A stretch of 33,662 nucleotides of DNA from Deltaproteobacteria bacterium (lineage in GTDB: Bacteria > Desulfobacterota > Desulfobacteria > Desulfobacterales > ETH-SRB1): positions 1 to 33,662 of the forward strand of contig JAJSZW010000031.1 in NCBI GenBank assembly GCA_030262895.1, written 5' to 3'. Made by a program: the position numbers and the translations under genes. The notes under the pieces were generated by a model. That model made no database searches. It was not told the origin of the DNA and saw only the letters and a list, made by a program, of their open reading frames with translations. Each line of letters begins with the position of its first letter. The stretch's first letter is position 1. Shown here piece by piece: positions 13,761-21,861 of this stretch.

Positions 13761-16004
13761 CTATTTTGTTTTCATGGTAAATGATCCATCCCAATCTTCC
13801 GGAGGGGGAGTAATTTTATATTCATCACACCTGAGAAGCATGGCCTTGCTTGGACCGTCGTCAGGTGTCAGCTCCAACGCTGCTTTAAAAAAACTTCCGG
13901 CTTTTTCCCAATCCTGATTTCTATATGCATAAAGGCCAGTAGTATAATTTTCTATTGTCTTATTAATACGTTCATCAACATCTTCCGCATAACCTAAAAG
14001 CTGATAAATTGTTACCGGCTTTTTTTTCCCTACAACATTTATCGAATCAATTTCCCTTGCCATTATTTTATTGCCGGATTCCCTGTAAGTCGTTTCGCTA
14101 ATCAGCGTGTAAATTCCGTATATTTTGTTAACTCCTTCCAGTCTTGCTGCTATATTAACCGTATCTCCCATCATGGTATAATCCATACGATTTTTTGATC
14201 CCATATTTCCTACAACGGCAGACCCTGTGCAAAGACCGATTCGCATCTTGAGTTCGGGTTTATTTGATTCTTTCCATTTTGTGCGTAGTTCGGCCAGTCT
14301 TTTCTGCATTTCGATACACGATTTGCAGGCCACTTCGGCTTGATTGTCGAGATAATTCGGCGCTCCAAAAAAAGCAATGATAGCATCACCTTCAAACTTG
14401 TCCACAGTTCCCTCGTTGTTTAATATTATATCTGTCATTTCAGTTAAGAATTCGTTTAATAACTCGACCAGTTCATGAGGTGTAAGTGATTCGGAGATGC
14501 TTGTAAATCCCTGAACATCTGAGAAAAATGCAGTAATTACACGCTGCTCCCCTCCTAAAACAAGTTTTTCAGGGGAGTCTATTATTTGCTTAACAACTGA
14601 AGGGGCAAGGTAGGTTGAAAAGGCATTTTTGACAAAGCGTTTCTGTTTTGCCTCAAAAAGATATTTGTACGCAGTAATACTGACATATGCCAAAACCATA
14701 ACTAACAGCGGATAAACAAGATTTAGCATATAACCTTTTTCTGAAAACATATATTGGCATAATAATATATAACCAATGAACAGTGTCATGGCAGACAAAG
14801 CCCCGGTTATTACCCCTGTTCGTGAAAGCGCAATTGCTATCAGCAGGCCGGCAGCAATAATAGCTGTTATATCAAATAATGGAGCCCATGCAGGATAAAA
14901 CAGAAAGTCATTTGACAGAATAGAGTCAACGAAATTTGCATGGATTTCCAGGCCCGGAAAAATGTTTTCAAAAGGAGTTACACGAAGATCATATATGCCT
15001 GCGGCTGTTGCTCCCACTAATACTATCTTGTCCTTAAAGACATTTTCGGGGATATTATCTTTCAGTATGTCTGTAACAGGTATGTGAGGAAAGGTTTTCT
15101 CTCCTCCTCGATAATTGATAAGAACTCGCCCAAGTGCATCTGCAGGTATGGATAGCTCGCCTAATTGTAACTTCGCTACACCATATTCGGCTATTTTAAA
15201 TGAAAGGGGTTCATTCAGATAGGCGCCGGCAGTGATTAAAGATAAAGGAGCATATAGATTGTTATTAAATTTTAACACCCCAGGCATCCACCGCACAACA
15301 CCATCCGAATCCGGTATCATATTGAAATAACCGGAGTAATTAGTTGCTTTTGATACTACCTCGATATTGGATTGAGGCATATTCACCTCTATCAAGGGGG
15401 CGTTATAGGCATTGCCGGATGAATAACGGACAAGTTTATACTTGGAATCACGGATATTTTTTTGATGAATACGCATATCTTTTTCATCAAAATGTCCGGA
15501 TTCTTCCGGGTTCATATGAAAAAAATATCCAAGCACCACTCTTGCCTTAGAGTCTAAAATTGCATCGGCCAGTAATTTGTCATTGTCGGATTTTGATTTT
15601 AGATTTTCCAGATATTGTTCAAACCTCTTGTTGTGAATATTAATATGTTCAGCTTCACTTTGTATGCTGTTTATTACCTGGAGGATTCTTTTTTCATCAG
15701 GTTCAAAAAAACCTATATCAAATGCAATTACTCTGGCACCTTTATCGGAAAGTTTATTTACAAGATCAGCCATTTTTGATCTAGGCCATATCCATTTTCC
15801 CTCTTTGGCAATACTTTTTTCGTCGATTACAGCCAAAACAATATTTGAACCAGGTTCAATACTTCCTCTGGATTTGAATCTTAAATCTATTGTTTTTAAT
15901 TCCATTATATCTAAAAATGGAATCTCTGAGACATATGCAAATACGCCTAATGAAATAGCAAGAAATGCAATGAAAACAGGATATAGCTTTGATATTTTTT
16001 TCAT
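13761..16004 (-). CDS. CHASE2-domain class III adenylate/guanylate cyclase
   Basis: This 747-residue membrane protein has an N-terminal membrane segment (about 8-25), an extracytoplasmic CHASE2 sensor (about 30-370), three more membrane segments (about 375-395, 400-420 and 428-447) and a C-terminal class III cyclase (about 485-665). The catalytic set is complete: metal-binding D496 and D540, substrate-selecting K536 and D608 (DYT, adenylate-type), and transition-state N617 and R621. It should make cyclic AMP in response to an unknown periplasmic signal. The final ~75 residues contain a TPR-like helical pair (TTGLYAYRNQDWEKAGSFF). It starts 11 bases after the flavodiiron gene ends, so the two are probably co-transcribed. 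The ribosome binding site is weak. Confidence 0.9.
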   Translation of the reverse strand: MKKISKLYPVFIAFLAISLGVFAYVSEIPFLDIMELKTIDLRFKSRGSIEPGSNIVLAVIDEKSIAKEGKWIWPRSKMADLVNKLSDKGARVIAFDIGFFEPDEKRILQVINSIQSEAEHINIHNKRFEQYLENLKSKSDNDKLLADAILDSKARVVLGYFFHMNPEESGHFDEKDMRIHQKNIRDSKYKLVRYSSGNAYNAPLIEVNMPQSNIEVVSKATNYSGYFNMIPDSDGVVRWMPGVLKFNNNLYAPLSLITAGAYLNEPLSFKIAEYGVAKLQLGELSIPADALGRVLINYRGGEKTFPHIPVTDILKDNIPENVFKDKIVLVGATAAGIYDLRVTPFENIFPGLEIHANFVDSILSNDFLFYPAWAPLFDITAIIAAGLLIAIALSRTGVITGALSAMTLFIGYILLCQYMFSEKGYMLNLVYPLLVMVLAYVSITAYKYLFEAKQKRFVKNAFSTYLAPSVVKQIIDSPEKLVLGGEQRVITAFFSDVQGFTSISESLTPHELVELLNEFLTEMTDIILNNEGTVDKFEGDAIIAFFGAPNYLDNQAEVACKSCIEMQKRLAELRTKWKESNKPELKMRIGLCTGSAVVGNMGSKNRMDYTMMGDTVNIAARLEGVNKIYGIYTLISETTYRESGNKIMAREIDSINVVGKKKPVTIYQLLGYAEDVDERINKTIENYTTGLYAYRNQDWEKAGSFFKAALELTPDDGPSKAMLLRCDEYKITPPPEDWDGSFTMKTK

Positions 16005-16015
16005 AAAAAAATCTT

Positions 16016-17194
16016 TTATTTGATATTAAGCTCTTGATGTTTCATGGAGATAATTTCTGCCAGATGTTCAATGGCTTTGAAATCACTCTCCTTGGGCACT
16101 CCTTTTGAAAGGACCGGGTCAATAATCTCTACCTTGAGATTAGGTATCATTCCAGATAGTACTTCTATTGTCTTGCCACCCCAGCCGTATGAGCCAATAA
16201 TCGAAAGAAACTTAGCCTTAGGCCGTAGTGCGTTTGATAGAAACGCAGCATAAATTGCCAGAGGATGAGGGCCTGCGAGAACCGTTGGGGTGCCGATAAT
16301 GATTGTACATGCATCAACCAGGCTTATGGCCAGTTTGCCAATGTCGGTTACAACCAGATTGAACTGCTCTACGCCTACACCTCTCTCAACAAGGGCCGCA
16401 ACAAAATGATCGACCATCAGCTTTGTACTTTTGTGCATAGACACATAAGGTAAAACCACTGTATTTCTTGGTGCATTAAAGATCCAGTCACGATAGGCAT
16501 CAATGATGAATGAAGGGCGGGGATAGATAGGACCGTGACTGGGAGCTATCATTTCTATATCGTAAGATTCGAGTTTTTTGAGGTTCTTTGCTATTATCTT
16601 TCGAAAGGGCATCATGATTTCAGCGTAGTAACGTTTGGCCGCTTCATACACTCGACCTTCGTCAATAACGTAGAGGTTGCTGGTTGCAAGGTGAGAACCA
16701 AAGAAATCACAGCTAAACAGGACCTTATCTTCCTGCAGGTATGTGACCATAGTTTCAGGCCAGTGGACCCAGGGTGTATATATAAACTTTAATGTTTTAT
16801 CACCTAGAGAGAGAATTCCGCCATCTTCAATGGTAATAAAAAATTTTTCGGGTATACGCAGAAGTTCAATAAGCATTCCCTTTGCCTTGGTGGTCGTGAC
16901 AATCTTTGCTTCAGGGAATTTAGAAAGAACGTGGGGGATAGAGCCTGAATGGTCTTGCTCGGCATGATTTGAGATTATGTAATCGATTTTATCGACGCCT
17001 TCAAGCTGGTATAGCAGCTCATTGGCCATGGCTGGATCTACTGTGTCCACCAAAGCGATTTTGTCACTTCCTTTAACAAGATAGGCATTATAGCTTGTTC
17101 CATCAGGAAGTGGTATAAGCGAGTCAAATAAACGCCTGTCCCAATCAATAGAGCCCATCCAGTAAATTTGGTTTGTTATCTTTCTTGGCTTCAT
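16016..17194 (-). CDS. Flavodiiron protein (FprA-type flavoprotein, O2/NO reductase)
   Basis: This 392-residue cytoplasmic enzyme reduces dioxygen to water or nitric oxide to nitrous oxide. A metallo-beta-lactamase-like domain (about 1-250) carries the diiron ligands H77, E79, D81, H144, D163 and H220 (NHAEQDHSG, TPWVHWPET, SCDFFGSH, APSHGPIY). A C-terminal flavodoxin-like domain (about 252-390) has YVSMHKST and GSYGWGG for FMN. The length matches the basic two-domain class. GGGAGG lies six bases before the ATG. It precedes the CHASE2 cyclase gene by 11 bases. O2 versus NO preference cannot be read from sequence. Confidence 0.93.
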   Translation of the reverse strand: MKPRKITNQIYWMGSIDWDRRLFDSLIPLPDGTSYNAYLVKGSDKIALVDTVDPAMANELLYQLEGVDKIDYIISNHAEQDHSGSIPHVLSKFPEAKIVTTTKAKGMLIELLRIPEKFFITIEDGGILSLGDKTLKFIYTPWVHWPETMVTYLQEDKVLFSCDFFGSHLATSNLYVIDEGRVYEAAKRYYAEIMMPFRKIIAKNLKKLESYDIEMIAPSHGPIYPRPSFIIDAYRDWIFNAPRNTVVLPYVSMHKSTKLMVDHFVAALVERGVGVEQFNLVVTDIGKLAISLVDACTIIIGTPTVLAGPHPLAIYAAFLSNALRPKAKFLSIIGSYGWGGKTIEVLSGMIPNLKVEIIDPVLSKGVPKESDFKAIEHLAEIISMKHQELNIK

Positions 17195-17216
17195 GGTTGC
17201 CTCCCATTAGAATATC

Positions 17217-17288
17217 TGTAAGCGTTCACGGAACGCTGAAATTAGAAATTGGAAAATAGAAATTTGGCCTTCATGCTTTTGTACTGTT
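17217..17288. repeat. Dispersed foldback repeat, copy shared with 25945-26090
   Basis: A perfect small palindrome (AGCGTTC-ACG-GAACGCT, 17221-17237) is followed by an AT-rich unit. The reverse complement of 17257-17288 matches 26029-26060 almost exactly (about 30 of the first 31 bases, starting AACAGTACAAAA). Downstream parts also share GTTCCGTGAAC. It lies just upstream of the flavodiiron gene. Confidence 0.75.
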
Positions 17289-17400
17289 GATGAACGCATT
17301 CAATTTGAGGCCGAGTTTTGTAAATATTCGGCAAACCCTTTTTTAAAAAACATTAAAAAAGTTCGGAACACGTTTGAATTAATCTGATATAAAGAGAAGC
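17289..17400. other. Non-coding stretch upstream of a truncated ORF
   Basis: No gene or strong signal is visible. The 3' end (AAAGAGAAGC) could serve as a weak ribosome binding site for the small ORF at 17401. Confidence 0.3.
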
Positions 17401-17553
17401 ATGAAATATGCTTCTCAGAAACAATTGCCATTATACACCCAAGAGACTAGTGGTCAAGTAATTGATTTCCCCGAGTCTCCCGGGCAGATTCTTATTTCAG
17501 AGCAAGAGTTTCTCCAGCTTAAATGGGAAGTGAATTATTGGAAATCCTGGTAG
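17401..17553 (+). pseudogene. Truncated 5' fragment of an unrecognised gene (possibly transposase-like)
   Basis: This 50-residue open frame starts MKYASQKQLPLYTQE and ends KWEVNYWKSW, with its stop codon inside the left terminal repeat of the element at 17549-17691. The helical, aromatic end gives the impression of the N-terminus of a longer DNA-binding or transposase-like protein (IS66-type ORFs have comparable starts), but I cannot confirm this. I infer that the insertion removed the rest. Confidence 0.35.
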
Positions 17554-17691
17554 TACCTACAAAGCAATGCAGGTTTGGAAATATCGTCCTATCTTGCTTT
17601 GTAAACACCTGGTTTTTCGCCATGTGCTGATATAAACTATGATATGTAACTCGTTGAAATTATTGGCCTGCACTGTTTTGTAGGGACTACC
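17549..17691. mobile_element. 143-bp MITE-like element with 25-bp terminal inverted repeats
   Basis: The outermost 25 bases at 17549-17573 match the reverse complement of 17667-17691 at 22 of 25 positions, beginning GGTAGT(A/C)CCTACAAA. An inner perfect 10-bp inverted repeat (TACAAAGCAA at 17558-17567, TTGCTTTGTA at 17594-17603) overlaps the left end. It has no transposase. Its ends lie inside two truncated ORFs, one on each side and pointing inward. No clear target-site duplication is visible. Confidence 0.65.
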
Positions 17692-17855
17692 CAAAAATAG
17701 TATTGCTGCCATGGATTTCTGCTGTCCCAGTGATTAAAAGGCGGCGGCATTTCGTACCGGCGATGATAGCGGTATTCTACCCGCTCAATCATTTCTGGGG
17801 AAATTTCCTGGTCCAAATCCTTAATTATTTTGTCCCTGAGATCGCCCTTTTTCAT
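17637..17855 (-). pseudogene. Small unrecognised gene with C-terminus replaced by a repeat element
   Basis: This 72-residue frame begins MKKGDLRDKIIKDLDQE and includes EMIERVEYRYHRRYEMPPPF and WQQYYFW. The last 19 or so residues (from about VVPTKQCR) are encoded by the element at 17549-17691, so the original C-terminus is probably lost. I do not recognise the family. Only a weak GGA precedes the ATG. It may be a decaying hypothetical gene rather than a functional one. Confidence 0.4.
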
Positions 17856-18099
17856 ATTTTTGTATTCCAGCTCTATTCAAAACCATATTTTCAAACACAA
17901 ACACGCATTCGGGCTGGCTGTTTAACTGACCCAAAAGACCTATAAATACAAGGCTTGCTGCAAGCCCGCTATTTAAAAAATACGAGTTGGCCTCTGCCAA
18001 TTAAGAACCCCACAAAACTCCACATGAAAATTAATACATATTGATGCCTTTAACATTTATGAATTATTATAAAAATAAATCTATTTGGTATATTTTTTA
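17856..18099. other. Non-coding gap between the gene scar and the mraZ promoter
   Basis: No gene is supported. Two small hairpins are present: GGCTTG-CTG-CAAGCC at 17952-17966, and TTGGC-CTCT-GCCAA near 17987-18000. Neither has a T-run. The right part is very AT-rich and leads into the dcw promoter region. Confidence 0.4.
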
Positions 18100-18109
18100 T
18101 TGACTTTTG

Positions 18110-18139
18110 TTGAATAATGTAATTTGACAAAAATATAGT
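18110..18139 (+). promoter_or_regulatory. Candidate promoter of the dcw cluster
   Basis: TTGAAT (18110-18115) and TATAGT (18134-18139) are separated by 18 bases and lie about 30 bases before mraZ. Alternative -35-like hexamers occur at 18100 (TTGACT) and 18124 (TTGACA), but neither has a well-spaced -10. The -10 overlaps the first MraZ-type repeat, which fits repression by MraZ. Confidence 0.45.
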
Positions 18140-18162
18140 GGAAAAAAGTGGATATCAATGGT
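18138..18162 (+). promoter_or_regulatory. MraZ-type operator: three 10-bp-spaced repeats
   Basis: GTGGA at 18138-18142, GTGGA at 18148-18152 and ATGGT at 18158-18162 are spaced exactly ten bases apart, directly upstream of mraZ. MraZ proteins are known to bind GTGG-containing direct repeats with 10-bp periodicity ahead of their own gene, so autoregulation of the cluster is expected. Confidence 0.7.
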
Positions 18163-18167
18163 GATTT

Positions 18168-18614
18168 ATGTTCAGAGGAAGCTCCTTTAATACAATTGAT
18201 TCAAAGGGACGTATAATAATTCCGGCCAGATTTCGTGATGTCATAAAAGCCGGAGGCGGTGACGGAGTAATAGTTACCAGGCTGGATAAAGCCCTTTTTG
18301 CCTATACGTTTGATCAATGGAGCAAGATCGAATCCAAAGTTTTGGCAATATCTGAAACAAGCGAGTATATGCGCCGCTTCAGAAGAGTATTCATAGGGGG
18401 TGCCTCTGATTGTAATTGTGACAAGCAGGGCCGGATCCTGATCCCACCGGTTTTAAGGCAGTATGCGGAATTTGAAAAGGAAATCGTACTTGTGGGGCAG
18501 ATAGCTCATTTTGAAATATGGTCTATGGAAAATTACGAGCAGGAAGTAGTGCAGATGGAAGAAGATATGAAAAAGGAGGCTGTCAGCAACGAAATAGCAA
18601 AATTAGGGCTTTAA
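18168..18614 (+). CDS. mraZ: MraZ transcriptional regulator of the dcw cluster
   Basis: This 148-residue DNA-binding protein has two AbrB-like half domains, each with the DxxxR signature: DSKGR (11-15) followed by IIIPARFR, and DKQGR (85-89) followed by ILIPPVLR. It forms rings that bind repeats in its own promoter, matching the repeats just upstream. It is the first gene of the cluster. Only GGTGAT is seen as a ribosome binding site before the ATG. A 264-base gap follows before rsmH, longer than usual. Confidence 0.95.
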   Translation: MFRGSSFNTIDSKGRIIIPARFRDVIKAGGGDGVIVTRLDKALFAYTFDQWSKIESKVLAISETSEYMRRFRRVFIGGASDCNCDKQGRILIPPVLRQYAEFEKEIVLVGQIAHFEIWSMENYEQEVVQMEEDMKKEAVSNEIAKLGL

Positions 18615-18639
18615 CCCGTATTTCTCACAAGCTGAGTTT

Positions 18640-18735
18640 GCTGCAGGCGCAAGGCGCAAGCCATGAAGCTGTGGTACTTCACTGCAAATGGCCTGCAACA
18701 CAGCGGATGCGGTGAAATCGGCTTGCCGGAAGGGT
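18640..18735. repeat. GC-rich palindromic repeat region between mraZ and rsmH
   Basis: GCAAGCC (18656-18662) pairs with GGCTTGC (18720-18726), and inside them TTCAC pairs with GTGAA. Short direct repeats (GGCGCAAGGCGCAAG) lie at the left edge. It is more GC-rich than its surroundings and non-coding, so I read it as a dispersed foldback repeat. Confidence 0.45.
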
Positions 18736-18812
18736 GAACAACTCATAAAGAATTTAATTATAAATACCATCTATAAAGCGTTGTATAGTTCATAAATCAA
18801 AGCCACTAATAA

Positions 18813-18840
18813 TTTACAATAAATCAAATAGTTGTACATT
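18813..18840 (+). promoter_or_regulatory. Possible secondary promoter upstream of rsmH
   Basis: TTTACA (18813-18818) and TACATT (18835-18840) are 16 bases apart in an AT-rich stretch 39 bases before rsmH. This could keep the downstream genes transcribed independently of mraZ. The match is moderate. Confidence 0.25.
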
Positions 18841-18878
18841 ATTTTATAAGTTGTTCATGAGAGATTCGGGCTAATTCT

Positions 18879-19817
18879 ATGTCGTACAAACACATTCCTG
18901 TAATGTTAAGCGAGGTTGTTCATTACCTTAATTGTAAGCCAGGGAAAATCTATGCGGATTGTACGCTTGGCGGTTCAGGTCACGCGGGCGCCATTTTGGA
19001 AAAAATTATTCCAGACGGGATTCTGATCGGCATAGATCAGGATATAGACGCAATAAAAAACGCAAAAAGAAAATTAAAACCATACAAGTTAAATATCCAT
19101 CTCTTTCATGATAATTTTATAAATCTTCCGAAAATTCTTTCACAATTAAATATTACTGCTGTAGACGGCATTCTTCTCGATCTTGGAATTTCATTTCATC
19201 ACCTCGACTCAAGTGGACGGGGTTTCAGCTTCAGAAAAGATGAACCGCTGGATATGCGGATGAACATTGAATCAGATACAACGGCTGAAGAGTTGATAAA
19301 TACGATGGATGAAAAAAGTCTCGCTGAAATTTTTTTTAAGTATGGAGAGGAACGCTATTCACGTAAAATAGCAAAAAAAATAGTTAATGTAAGAAAAAAA
19401 GAAAAAATTAAATCCAGCAGACAGCTATCGGAAATCGTATGCGGAGCCGTTTCGGGCAAAGCATCATCCAAGAGAAGGATTCACCCTGCCACTCGAGTGT
19501 TTATGGCTGTTAGAATAGCTGTTAACAAAGAGCTGAATATACTCAATTCATTCATGGAAACCGCCTTTGACTTGTTGAAGCCTGAAGGCCGGTTCTGCAT
19601 ATTATCATTTCATTCACTCGAAGACAGGATTGTAAAAAGAAAAATAAAACTCATGGAGGGCAAGTGCATATGCCCGCCGGCTCTGCCAAGGTGTGTTTGC
19701 AATAAGACAAGAGTTATACGATCTTTGACCAAAAAAGTTTTGCGGCCGACAGAAGAAGAAGTTGCAGCCAATCCAATGGCGAGAAGCGCAAAGATGAGGG
19801 CCGTAGAAAAATTGTAA
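18879..19817 (+). CDS. rsmH: 16S rRNA (cytosine-1402-N4)-methyltransferase RsmH
   Basis: This 312-residue SAM-dependent enzyme (formerly MraW) methylates N4 of C1402 in 16S rRNA. The start MSYKHIPVMLSEVV, the SAM motif YADCTLGGSGH (25-35), DGILLDLGISFHHLD, and the end motif RPTEEEVAANPMARSAKMRAVE are all family hallmarks. Length is normal. It is separated from ftsL by two bases. Confidence 0.96.
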   Translation: MSYKHIPVMLSEVVHYLNCKPGKIYADCTLGGSGHAGAILEKIIPDGILIGIDQDIDAIKNAKRKLKPYKLNIHLFHDNFINLPKILSQLNITAVDGILLDLGISFHHLDSSGRGFSFRKDEPLDMRMNIESDTTAEELINTMDEKSLAEIFFKYGEERYSRKIAKKIVNVRKKEKIKSSRQLSEIVCGAVSGKASSKRRIHPATRVFMAVRIAVNKELNILNSFMETAFDLLKPEGRFCILSFHSLEDRIVKRKIKLMEGKCICPPALPRCVCNKTRVIRSLTKKVLRPTEEEVAANPMARSAKMRAVEKL

Positions 19818-19819
19818 CT

Positions 19820-20116
19820 ATGGCTCGTAAAACCAAAAAAAATGTCCGCAGCACAAGGATAGTGATAATCTGGTTTATCATTATGGCTGTCTTTATTGCA
19901 GAGCTTTTAATTTACACATGGAGCAGAGTGCAGTGCGTAAAATCCGGGTATGAAATTTCTGATGAAAATAAAAAAAATCGGAATCTTATAAATCTGCAAA
20001 ATAACTTGAAGGTTGAGCTTGCGCGCCTGAAATCTCCGGAACGGCTCGCAAAGATAGCAAAAAACCAGCTTGGCCTGAAAACACCAACGCCGGAGCAGAT
20101 AATTATAATTCCATGA
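19820..20116 (+). CDS. ftsL: FtsL-like cell division protein
   Basis: This 98-residue bitopic membrane protein has a basic N-terminus, one membrane segment (about 14-34) and a periplasmic coiled coil (about 44-78) ending in SPERLAKIAKNQLGLKTPTPEQ, a typical FtsL/DivIC ending. FtsL partners FtsB and FtsQ and activates FtsW-FtsI at the septum. Its position between rsmH and ftsI is the standard ftsL slot. It overlaps ftsI by four bases (ATGA). Confidence 0.88.
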   Translation: MARKTKKNVRSTRIVIIWFIIMAVFIAELLIYTWSRVQCVKSGYEISDENKKNRNLINLQNNLKVELARLKSPERLAKIAKNQLGLKTPTPEQIIIIP

Positions 20117-21861
20117 AACCAATTGAAAAAAAACACATAAAGTTGAGAACAATTCTGATTGGTTTTATTTTCAGCATTTTTCTATTTGTTATAGGGGCAA
20201 GGGCTTTTTATTTTCAGGTTTTTTGCAGTTCATGGCTGTCAAGGAAAGCAGCAAATCAGTATGAGAAGTCATTAATATTTCAGGGAAAGCGCGGGACAAT
20301 TTACGATACAAACCACAGGGAAATGGCCTTGAGCATAGATGTTACGTCAATTGTGGCATATCCCCCTAATATCGAGGATCCGGCGGCGACCTCCAAGGCT
20401 CTTAATAAAACGCTGGAAATTGACGTTAATTCGCTTAAGCAGAGACTCATATCTGACAGATCATTTGTTTGGGTTAAACGCAAGGTCACACCAAAGGAAG
20501 TAAAAGAAGTAAAGGCCCTTGATCTTAAAGGCATAGATTTTATAGCCGAGCACGAACGTTTTTATCCAAACAAAACCCTTGCAGCGCAGGTGCTTGGGTT
20601 TTCAGGTATAGACGGGCATGGTCTTGAAGGAATCGAATACTATTATGACACTTACCTTAAGGGAAGTACTTGCAGCTTTACGGTTTTAAAAGATGCCTTC
20701 AAACGCAGGTTCGACGCTGAAAAGAATGCGATGTCTGATTGCAGCGGGAATAACCTGATATTAACGATTGACCATAATATCCAGTACTTAACCGAAAGAG
20801 CGCTTGAAGAGGCATCTGTTAAATTTAATGCCGAATCAGGGATGGCAATTGTAATGTCTCCAAAGACCGGAGCCATACTGGCAGTGGCGCACTATCCATT
20901 TTTCAATCCAAATTCTTTTGGAGAGTTTGATCAGAATCTGTGGAGAAACAGATCAATAACAGATCCGTTTGAGCCCGGCTCAACCATGAAAATTTTCAGC
21001 GCATGTGCGGCAATAGAATCCGGAGGATGTTCTCCGAACGCCATTTTTTTCTGTGAAAACGGTAAATACAGAATAGGCAAAAACGTTGTTCGCGATACTC
21101 ATCCTCACGGCTGGCTGTCTCTACAGCAGATTATTAAGTTTTCAAGCAATATCGGCACCATAAAGGTTAGCGAAATGATAGGGCCGGAACATATTTATAA
21201 AACATTCCGCAATTTTGGTTTTGGTGAAAAGACTGGAATAGACTGTCCAGGGGAAACATCGGGTTGCCTGTCTCACTATAATAGATGGGCAAAAATTGAT
21301 GCCGGCGCAATAGCTTTTGGACAGGGAGTTGCCGTTTCCGCCCTGCAGCTTATAACTGCGGCTTCAGCGATTGCAAATGATGGGGTCCTCATGGCTCCTT
21401 ATATTGTCCAGGCTATAACGGATCAGAATGGACGTCTTATAAAAAGTTCAAGCCCGCGCAAGGTCAGAAGGGTCGTTTCACTGGAGACAGCCCGAACCGT
21501 GAAAAAAATAATGGCTTCTGTAACTACTGAAGGGGGGACAGGTGTGAATGCTGCTTTGGAAGGTTATTCTGTTTGCGGGAAGACAGGAACCGCCCAGAAA
21601 ATTGATGAGAAAAGAACTTACTCGGACGAAAAATACATAGCTTCATTTCTTGGGTTCATTCCTGCCGAGGATCCTGAAATAACTGTTCTGGTAGTTATTG
21701 ACGAACCTCAGGGAAAGCATTACGGCAGCATAGTTGCGGCTCCGGCATTCAAAAGGATAGCGCATGAAACTGTAAACTATATGAACATACCGTTAACCGT
21801 CGATAATTCATTTGGAAGATTGGTTGACATACGGACCGGCGAAAACGGGGCAAGGGGTTGA
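20113..21861 (+). CDS. ftsI: FtsI/PBP3-type septal peptidoglycan transpeptidase
   Basis: This 582-residue class B penicillin-binding protein cross-links septal peptidoglycan. It has a membrane anchor (about 13-34), a PBP dimer or pedestal domain (about 55-205) beginning with the RGTIYDTN motif, and a transpeptidase domain with the active-site S290-T-M-K293, S344-S-N346 and K490-T-G492 motifs. No PASTA repeats follow, as expected for FtsI and unlike Spo proteins. It overlaps ftsL by four bases and murE by four (TTGA), which implies translational coupling. Confidence 0.95.
   Translation: MKPIEKKHIKLRTILIGFIFSIFLFVIGARAFYFQVFCSSWLSRKAANQYEKSLIFQGKRGTIYDTNHREMALSIDVTSIVAYPPNIEDPAATSKALNKTLEIDVNSLKQRLISDRSFVWVKRKVTPKEVKEVKALDLKGIDFIAEHERFYPNKTLAAQVLGFSGIDGHGLEGIEYYYDTYLKGSTCSFTVLKDAFKRRFDAEKNAMSDCSGNNLILTIDHNIQYLTERALEEASVKFNAESGMAIVMSPKTGAILAVAHYPFFNPNSFGEFDQNLWRNRSITDPFEPGSTMKIFSACAAIESGGCSPNAIFFCENGKYRIGKNVVRDTHPHGWLSLQQIIKFSSNIGTIKVSEMIGPEHIYKTFRNFGFGEKTGIDCPGETSGCLSHYNRWAKIDAGAIAFGQGVAVSALQLITAASAIANDGVLMAPYIVQAITDQNGRLIKSSSPRKVRRVVSLETARTVKKIMASVTTEGGTGVNAALEGYSVCGKTGTAQKIDEKRTYSDEKYIASFLGFIPAEDPEITVLVVIDEPQGKHYGSIVAAPAFKRIAHETVNYMNIPLTVDNSFGRLVDIRTGENGARG

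Noticed and set aside
18100..18129. TTGACT (18100) and TTGACA (18124) as the mraZ -35 box
   Set aside because: Neither has a TATAAT-like hexamer 16-18 bases downstream; TTGAAT with TATAGT fits spacing better.
18518..18715. 65-residue ORF over the mraZ end and repeat region
   Set aside because: It overlaps mraZ in another frame and continues into palindromic repeat sequence.
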